Assembly (NCBI GenBank): GCA_018857735.1
Contig: JABMCL010000303.1
Coordinates: 266,001-330,000 of the forward strand
Origin: Alviniconcha marisindica
Taxonomy: Eukaryota > Mollusca > Gastropoda > Provannidae
Direction of reading: 5' to 3'
DNA length: 64,000 bases
Each line of letters begins with the position of its first letter. Position 1 is the stretch's first letter. The notes below the pieces were generated by a model, which worked only from the letters and a program-made list of their open reading frames with translations, was not told the origin of the DNA and did no database searches. The translations under genes and the position numbers were made by a program. Of this stretch, positions 56,928-64,000 are shown in pieces.

Positions 56928-57270
56928 AACCTCTAGTGGTGTTTTTGTACCTTGTATTTACTTGCATGCCAGGTGAGTATGTCTTTGTTGTTTTTGTGTG
57001 ATGTCTTTCGAGCGCCAAGTAACTCCCTTGTGTGTTGATTCTTTCCAGAATGTGTTTTGTCCAACAGGTAGAAGAATTGAAATCTAAACAGCTATAATGA
57101 AAGCTGTGGGCCAAAAGTGAACAAACTGAAAGCTATGTAATCCTCAGCACATAAGGGAAAATGAGCACTCAAGAGACATCACAACACAACAACAGAGACC
57201 AGAGTCGTCTACGGTAACTCTCACCTGGCATGCAAGTAAATACAAGGTACATAAACTCCACCAGAGGTAC
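56928..57270. mobile_element. Inverted pair of family G repeats (MITE-like)
   Basis: The left arm (56928-57014) and the inverted right arm (57164-57270) share ACCTTGTATTTACTTGCATG then CCAGGTGAG, the right arm appearing as CTCACCTGGCATGCAAGTAA. Single-arm copies lie at 7790 and 30160. The centre (57015-57163) is unique here and there is no ORF. Confidence 0.75.
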
Positions 57271-57875
57271 ATCCTCATCCACATTGTTATGTGATTCCTC
57301 GCTTGTTTGTAGACTGTCTGTTTGTTGCTTGAAGAAAAGGTATACCCTAAAAACAATTGCACACGTTTCTTTATTTTTTAACTGTCTTATGTAATAAGTG
57401 CTCTCTTGAACCTTTTTTGCTTCATTGCTTGTGAAGCCATTTAGTGAGAAAGCATGCCTCCCTGTCACATTCCTACTGATTGCCAATCATGCCAGCAGTA
57501 TCACACGAGCTGTTATAAGCTAGACATATGTCTGGGGATGTTTTTGGTCCTGCCAAGGTCAAGTGCAAAGGTAAGAGCATTGGAATTGTACACAGACAGA
57601 GCAGGACCACCAGCTGTTTGATGGTTTATTTTCTGGCATTTTATGAAAAAAGTTACCCATTTTCACTCACATTTAGGTGTTGGGTTTGATATGTGGCATA
57701 ACAGGTTTTATGTGAATGAAAGAACATAAATATGTAGCATACAGGTATATCTGTTTTTGCTGTTTTTATTTACATTCCTTTGCGAAGACTCGCAGCACAA
57801 TAAATTCACACAAAGCCAGGCACAGCTTTGTGTATTTGTACAACTATTTTACCATTCCGTGTGCATGTGCATTAA

Positions 57876-59372
57876 GCCGAAACTCATGCTTGCAGTTGCA
57901 AGCATTTCCACTGCTGTGTATGCGATAAATAAACATATAGCAAGTGCCTGTGTTACTTTTATCACACTCGCCTGGGGACACCAGCGTTATCAAAATTGTG
58001 TCCAGCGAGAGCTTCAATCTGGCAATACTCTGATCCCTGACAAACTATAAAACACTCAGAAACTCATGCTTGGTATTAACAAAGTTGCAAGCATTTTCAC
58101 TTTTGTATGTATTATACATAAACCTACAGCAAGCGTATGTGCTACTTTTATCACACTCGCCTGGAGACACCAGTGTTATCAAAATGTGTCCAGTGAGAGC
58201 TTCAATCTGGCAATGCTCCCACCCCTGACAAACTATAAAACACTCAGAAACTCATGCTTGGTATTAAGAAAGTTGCAAGCATTTTCACTTTTGTATGTAT
58301 TATACATAAACCTACAGCAAGCGCCTGTGCTACTTTTATCGCACTTGCCTGGAGACACCAGCGTTATCAAAATGTGTCCAGCGAGAGCTTCAATCTGGCA
58401 ATGCTCCCACCCCTGACAAACTATAAAACACTCAGAAACTCATGCTTGGTATTAAGAAAGTTGCAAGCATTTTCACTTTTGTATGTATTATACATAAACC
58501 TACAGCAAGCGCCTGTGCTACTTTTATCGCACTTGCCTGGAGACACCAGCGTTATCAAAATGTGTCCAGCGAGAGCTTCAATCTGGCAATGCTCCCACCC
58601 CTGACAAACTATAAAACACTCAGAAACTCATGCTTGGTATTAAGAAAGTTGCAAGCATTTTCACTTTTGTATGTATTATACATAAACCTACAGCAAGCGC
58701 ATGTGCTACTTTTATCGCACTTGCCTGGAGACACCAGCGTTATCAAAATGTGTCCAGCGAGAGCTTCAATCTGGCAATGCTCCCACCCCTGACAAACTAT
58801 AAAACACTCAGAAACTCATGCTTGGTATTAAGAAAGTTGCAAGCATTTTCACTTTTGTATGTATTATACATAAACCTACAGCAAGCGCCTGTGCTACTTT
58901 TATCGCACTTGCCTGGAGACACCAGCGTTATCAAAATGTGTCCAGCGAGAGCTTCAATCTGGCAATGCTCCCACCCCTGACAAACTATAAAACACTCAGA
59001 AACTCATGCTTGGTATTAAGAAAGTTGCAAGCATTTTCACTTTTGTATGTATTATACATAAACCTACAGCAAGCGCCTGTGCTACTTTTATCGCACTTGC
59101 CTGGAGACACCAGCGTTATCAAAATGTGTCCAGCGAGAGCTTCAATCTGGCAATGCTCCCACCCCTGACAAACTATAAAACACTCAGAAACTCATGCTTG
59201 GTATTAACAAAGTTGCAAGCATTTTCACTTTTGTATGTATTATACATAAACCTACAGCAAGCGCCTGTGCTACTTTTATCACACTCGCCTGGAGGCACCA
59301 GCGTTATCAAAATGTGTCCAGCCAGAGCTTCAATCTGGCAATGCTCCCACCCCTGACAAACTATAAAACACT
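57876..59372 (+). repeat. 188-bp satellite (8 units)
   Basis: Eight head-to-tail units, each containing AAACTCATGCTTGGTATTAA, GTTGCAAGCATTTTCACTTT, TGTGCTACTTTTATCGCACT, CCTGGAGACACCAGCGTTAT and CTGACAAACTATAAAACACT. The spacing is exactly 188 bp. The first unit is clearly diverged and the last one moderately so, while the inner five are nearly identical. This pattern of diverged edges and uniform centre is typical of unequal exchange. Repeated short frames in it are not genes. Confidence 0.97.
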
Positions 59373-59399
59373 TCACATGCCAAGCTCGAGTGCTGCGAC

Positions 59400-59865
59400 T
59401 GTGAAATGCCTACCATCCACTAAGTGCGTGTGGACATCCCTCTCAGGAAAACTGGGCTCCCTTGTGATCTATTGCTCTTTGTCCCACTGCAGAACTTTTA
59501 TCTGTGCCGTATATCTAGAGCAAACTAGCTCAGGGGAAACCAATGCATGGCCGGGTAATAGGGCCCTTTGAGCTTGGCTTGTAATGAGGAACGCATGCAG
59601 GCCTTTCTGTAGAATCTGAAGAAATGTGTGTCTGTGTGTGGCATTTGAATGTAGATGGATGCATATGGATGGGAGGGGGGGGGGGGGGGGGGGGGGGGGA
59701 GGGAGAGAGCATGAGAGATCTAGGCAAGAGAAGGAGGCATGGGTTGGGCGGGTGAAAAGACAGATTCAAATTGGTGTTGTTGTTTGAGATCATTAAGTTA
59801 ATTTTTTGGTTAATTGTTGTATGAGTGGACGAGCAGAGACTGGTGTGCACATGTCAGTCATTGTG

Positions 59866-59920
<55 letters not shown>

Positions 59921-61020
59921 TGTTTGATAGCCGATAATGGTAATTTAAGCTACAATAATTAAGGTTTTGTTTGCTGAAATGTATGTTAATGTAGTTTTTG
60001 TGATAAGATGTTTGTACAGCACAGCGATTTTAACTCTGGTTAAAGAATAGTGCTTTATAAGAATTATTGATTATTATTATTACAAATATCAACTGGACCC
60101 ACAGAGTACTGGAATATTATCCACTGCTATTATTACTGGCATTGTGAACATGCAAGGTTTTGTGTGGAAGTTTTTTTATGTGCCACACATAAATTTTCAT
60201 TCATTCATTCACTACTACATGTACTACTATTATATTTGCAGGCTCAATTATCAGGTCTGTTTTACTGAGAACTTCACTTATGCTCACCCTTGACAAAATT
60301 TATTCAAACAGACTTCCGAATCACCTGACTGTTCATATATATGTATCATTTCTGATGCTAATAATATGCGCGCTCATTTTCTTTTTTCTGTTTTGGTTTC
60401 TTTCTTTGTTGAAAAAAAGAGAAGAAAAAGAGAGAGCGCACTTTCTAAATTTTATCATCAACCCTCTTGTTATCCACTTCTCCACTCTCCCCACATTTTA
60501 TCTTCATTTTCAATTCCAACCGTGGCTAGTGTAGAAGAAATTTATACTTCTTCTTACATACATGAATACTGTATAAGACTGGATGTTATACTTTGAATAA
60601 TTCATTTACCATTTTTAGCAGCAGGGAGTATTGAATTACACTAATTACATACAGCACGCCTAACAGCTGAAAATCGAACATAGGGTGTCTATCCATTATG
60701 CCACAGGAAAGAATCATTGAATCACCGTAGCAACCATTGTCGCAGAGAGATAGCAATGTTTGCCCTGGAGTGGGAAAATCAATGGAGCACATTAGTGGAG
60801 CTAGCATCCACTAAACATCTTTTGCCTCACAGCTAAAAGAGACGCCTGCTTCTTCCCCCCCCCCCCCCCCCCCCCCCCCATCCTAACAAAAACAGAACAA
60901 AACCCTAACAAAAATAAATAACAATAAAAACAACAAATAAACAACCAACCCAACAAGATCCAAACACATCAAAGGTTCAATTTTTTTTTAACCCAAAGAT
61001 ACAACAATTAAGGCAAGGAG
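59400..61020. other. Gene-free stretch with homopolymer and GT repeats
   Basis: Holds a poly-G tract (59677-59699), GT runs (59862-59920), a poly-C tract (60856-60879) and AT-rich sequence. A 30-bp end of foldback family F (GATCCAAACACATCAAAGGT) lies at 60958. No coding exon seen. Confidence 0.55.
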
Positions 61021-61199
61021 CTGCTTTAAAATGCCTTGTTGTTTTACATCAAATTTAGAAACTGAACTTCATAGGTGTTCTGTGCAACTGGATGTACCTA
61101 GAAAAACACTGTTAAGTGTCATAATTTGCAAAGCCATGGGAGGTGTCAGACTGACAGCTGTGACATTCCCATGTTGTGTCCAACTTAAAAAATTTGACA

Positions 61200-61430
61200 A
61201 CTCAGACACTTTTAATGCATGCTGGGTTATTCGGCGACTGCAGAATCCATCAAATTCTGACATGGACTACAGTAAGAGAGTTGGCAGCACAGAGCAAGAG
61301 CACTCACTCTCAAAAACTTTTAATGCATGCTGGGTTATTTGGTGATTGCAAAATCCATCAAATTCTGACATGGACTATGGTAAGAGAGTTGGCAGCACGT
61401 ACAGAGCAAGAGCACTGACTCTCAAAAGCC
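61200..61430 (+). repeat. ~115-bp tandem duplication
   Basis: ACTTTTAATGCATGCTGGGT, AATCCATCAAATTCTGACAT and AAGAGAGTTGGCAGCAC occur at about 61207 and again at about 61316. The right-hand end runs into family D copy 3. Confidence 0.88.
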
Positions 61431-61510
61431 AAGTCACGCACAATCGAGCATGGTCACCACATGGATGGGTGCTAGGCTATGTACCTGCCCTGAGGTTTCT
61501 TCAGAGTCAA
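61384..61510 (+). repeat. Interspersed repeat family D, copy 3
   Basis: GAGCAAGAGCACTGACTCTC, CATGGTCACCACATGGATGG and GTGCTAGGCTATG are the reverse complement of the copies at 30490 and 62141. Confidence 0.75.
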
Positions 61511-61571
61511 ATTCTGTCCAGACTCAAGAAAAGTCTTTTAAGTGAGACTATGAACTGAGGTCTGCCATGTG

Positions 61572-61574
61572 TGT

Positions 61575-61625
<51 letters not shown>
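61572..61625. repeat. (TA)n microsatellite
   Basis: About 50 bp of nearly pure TA. Confidence 0.95.
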
Positions 61626-61628
<3 letters not shown>

Positions 61629-61830
61629 TGTTAAAAAACACCCACATAGCACATTAAAGATCCTGTAGATCATGTTCAGTGGATTATAAAAACATGAAAA
61701 CAAACCAGCATACCCTAAAAAAAAAAAAAACTCAGCTCTTCACAATGTTGAAGTCAGACAGAAGAGGATCCATAACGTGCAAATGTGACCTTTTTGCATG
61801 CATAATTATACATACAGGGGACCACGGTTC

Positions 61831-62104
61831 ATAGTAAGTAAGTAAACATGGTGCATAACATCCACAGAAACTATAAGGCTTATTAGGGACGGGGAGAAGG
61901 GGGGAGTGGGAGATTACATACCTATCGCTACACTGTCTCCACCAGAATGACTCCTGCATTAAGATGGGCAGCAATGAGAGCCATTTTAATGTGAGGGACA
62001 AAGTCACAAGACAGTGTCCACAGACCACAATTTTTGAAGTGAAAGGAGAGCCAAATCAGATTTGAACCAGCCAAACGCCTTACTGCTAGGCCAAACTGAC
62101 TCAG
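61831..62104 (-). mobile_element. Full-length tRNA-derived SINE (family C)
   Basis: Read on the minus strand it begins with a tRNA-like head, box A around TTGGCCTAGCAGTAAGGCG and box B GGTTCAAATC, followed by a ~200-bp body with CTTAATGCAGGAGTCATTCT and AGCCTTATAGTTTCTGTGGA, and ends ATGTTTACTTACTTAC. Truncated copies lie at 8941 and 44184. The box spacing supports a pol III promoter. Confidence 0.88.
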
Positions 62105-62140
62105 TTCATAGTCTCGTCTGAAGGATTTTTATAGAGTTTG

Positions 62141-62278
62141 CACAGAGAAATCTCTGGGCAGGTGCAAAGCTTAGCACATATCAGTCACCCATCCATATGG
62201 TGACCACATGTTTGATCACGTTTAACTTGGCTTTCAAGAGCGAGTGCTCTTGCTCTGTGCCACCATCTCTCCCACGTA
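62141..62278 (-). repeat. Interspersed repeat family D, copy 2
   Basis: GCAAAGCTTAGCACATATCA, ATGGTGACCACATG and GAGCGAGTGCTCTTGCTC match 30490-30622 in the same orientation. It lies immediately beyond the 5' end of the family C SINE. Confidence 0.75.
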
Positions 62279-62563
62279 TTTGAAACATGTATCTAATCCT
62301 GCTAATCATCAATCAAAATGTTGCTTTCTAAATTATATGTAAAATCAGCGGGGCAATTCCAAACAAACCCCTTTAGTTTTGGTGTTTAAAACAGTGATCT
62401 CTTCTATGTATTCCAGACAAAATGTTCTCTGAGATGGCTCAGTTTGACCTGGGAACACTGAATCAGTGAATGTTTACATCACATACATGTGTGAATGTTG
62501 ACAACAATGTACCGATCCAAAAAAAATCTAAAACACGAATGACCGCTAGTGTTCTAAAACAAG

Positions 62564-62905
62564 ATCCAAACACATAAAAGGTTCAAAAGAATGCTATTTA
62601 TTCAAACAAAACACAACATGCAAACTTTGGGGGGTAATCCCCTTTATCAAGCTTCAAAACAACATTTAAACAACAGTTAATGGTGAACAATGAGACGCAG
62701 ATCTAAGACACTTATCTCAAACTTAAGACATTTATCTTATCAACCCAAAACAGATAAGTGTCTTAGTTCTACACCTCATTGTTCACCGTTTAGCTGGTGT
62801 TCAAGTGTCGTTTTGTAGCTTGATAAAGGGGATTACGCCAGAAATTGGCATGCTGTGTTTTGTCTGAATAAATAGCGTTCTTTTGAACCATTTATGTATT
62901 TGGAT
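62564..62905. mobile_element. Foldback element, family F copy 2
   Basis: The arms at 62564-62717 and 62752-62905 are inverted repeats at about 85-90% identity by eye (ATCCAAACACATAAAAGGTT at left, AACCATTTATGTATTTGGAT at right; CCCCTTTATCAAGCT versus AGCTTGATAAAGGGG). The inner ends form a perfect TAAGACACTTATCT hairpin. There is no ORF. The transcript or single strand would fold into a ~150-bp stem. Confidence 0.92.
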
Positions 62906-63244
62906 AATGCGCTGATCAATCAGCTGCCAGTCATTTTCTGTTGTAGTTAGTTTTCTTTTTACCAACATTATTTCCATCATGACTCTCTCTTTTTGTTTTT
63001 GTTTTAATATGTTTTTGTGCCTTTGTTTAACAGAGGGCTTTCTCCTACCTGTGGAACAACTCTTTTTATATCAAAGTGCCTGCTGTGTAAAAACACTATT
63101 TATCCACCTTGCCAGTAACTGTGACTGAAAAAAAATACTTTCTTTCTTTCTTCATGATCATGAAGATACCCTAATCATTGAAGAACTGACTCTATAAACA
63201 GTGAAGCTAACTGTCGTAAGTATATATAACTTATTTGGGAAATG

Positions 63245-63600
63245 GTGAAACACTGAGTAATCAATCAATCAATCAATATTTTATTTTATGTCTGTTCACA
63301 TTGAGGTGAAAAAAAACAACCAAAAAACAACAACAAACAAACATATAATTATTATTTATACTAATTTTCCTACAGGACTATGAACAGTCGATTTGACAAT
63401 ATTAGTAATAACATCAGTATTATACAAAATATCTCTTACATTGTTGTAAGCATTTAAGTCATATCCATTTTTCTGAAATAACTCTGTAGTAAAAGGACAT
63501 TCAAGCAGTACGTGTTTAACAGATAAGATATTTTTACAAACGCACGTCACATTCTGTGAATATTTAATGTTCCATGAATTTAAACTAACCAATTTTTTTA
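63245..63600 (-). mobile_element. 3' end of a LINE, copy 2, with ORF remnant
   Basis: On the minus strand an open 78-codon stretch (63592-63356) reads NVTCVCKN, KHVLLECPFTTEL and ends VGKLV. The C.C...H.LL.C pattern is the C-terminal zinc-knuckle-like motif of many LINE reverse-transcriptase proteins. The 3' UTR continues to an ATTGATTG tail at about 63258. The same 3' UTR appears at 29565-29740. It is 5'-truncated at about 63600. Confidence 0.8.
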
Positions 63601-64000
63601 TAATTTAATAATTTAAAATAATAATTTAAGCTAATCACAAACGGACTAATCAACTGCCTTTCTTCTTCTGCTGTGCTTACTTTTTCTTTTTCCCATACAT
63701 TATTTCCATCATGAGTCACAGTGTTTGGCGCAAAGGCATGTGCACACATAACCTGTCAAGTCCGTGACATTTCTCTCCGAGCACGATGTAACCCACACTG
63801 TGTTACGTTTTCTTTTCAGTGCTTATCACAAAGCTGTCCTCCCATGAAAGGAGTTGACCCTTGGTGAAAGGTCTCAACGCAGACACTGAGCAAAATTTAT
63901 CTACTTCTCCACTCGTTCCGGTAATCCCTCGGCACTGATAATACAAGTAATTGGCCATTTTGTGAACATTTTACTCACAGTGGAACTAAAGAGTCAGACA
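63600..64000. other. Right edge, nothing recognised
   Basis: No coding exon, RNA gene or familiar repeat identified. It may be an upstream intron of the CFAP97-domain gene or intergenic. Confidence 0.5.

Noticed and set aside
58066..59571. Seven repeated 116-codon frames MLGIKKVASIFTFVC...
   Set aside because: They repeat at 188 bp because of the satellite; each spans two units in shifted frames, which is not how a gene family would look.

Overview
This is a 64 kb piece of an intron-rich animal nuclear genome. The proteins are metazoan, and the DNA is full of CA/GA microsatellites, tRNA-derived SINEs with short-unit tails, fragments of LINEs, foldback elements and minisatellites. This profile fits a mollusc, most likely a marine gastropod; that placement is my inference, not something read from a marker gene. 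Coding sequence makes up only a few percent of the window. No operon, CRISPR array or prokaryotic feature is present.

Four genes can be supported. (1) PCCA, plus strand, 269-8152: the last eight coding exons of the alpha subunit of mitochondrial propionyl-CoA carboxylase, all splicing in phase and ending in the biotinyl domain with the EAMKM biotin site. (2) BAP18 (human C17orf49), minus strand, 30893 down to 15919: apparently complete, seven coding exons including a 30-bp microexon, with a SANT/Myb-like domain split over two exons. It is a chromatin-complex subunit (NURF/MLL-associated in mammals). PCCA and BAP18 converge. (3) An intronless galactose-3-O-sulfotransferase-family gene, plus strand, 36937-38298: a 453-residue type II Golgi membrane protein. 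(4) A CFAP97-domain protein, minus strand, 56427 down to 53783: three exons seen, the start lying beyond the window or unrecognised, ending in a long EKEQR low-complexity tail.

Layout: 1-8.2 kb PCCA; 8.2-15.9 kb 3' flanks with a 33-bp minisatellite; 15.9-31 kb BAP18, whose introns hold a boundary-derived satellite (16.6-18.5 kb), a LINE with a reverse-transcriptase ORF (19.7-21.8 kb) and a foldback element; 31-36.9 kb transposon-rich spacer with a TIR element inserted into a duplication and two tRNA-like SINE heads; 36.9-38.3 kb sulfotransferase with a TIR element just 3' of its stop; 38.6-53.7 kb mostly repeats (42-bp, 59-bp, CCAAT-containing and 47-bp arrays, plus AGGTCA-rich interspersed repeats); 53.8-56.4 kb CFAP97 gene; 56.5-64 kb a 188-bp satellite, SINEs and a second foldback element.

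The most striking observation is that three exons in two unrelated genes (PCCA exons at 1189 and 6141, BAP18 exon at 16511) are each flanked by a tandem array made from that exon's own exon-intron boundary. Each array repeats the splice site together with a piece of coding sequence (10 extra 5' splice sites, 2 extra 5' splice sites and about 11 extra 3' splice sites). A further PCCA exon is preceded by an 18-bp minisatellite that stays open in the exon's own reading frame. The four genes have no evident shared pathway; their proximity looks incidental.
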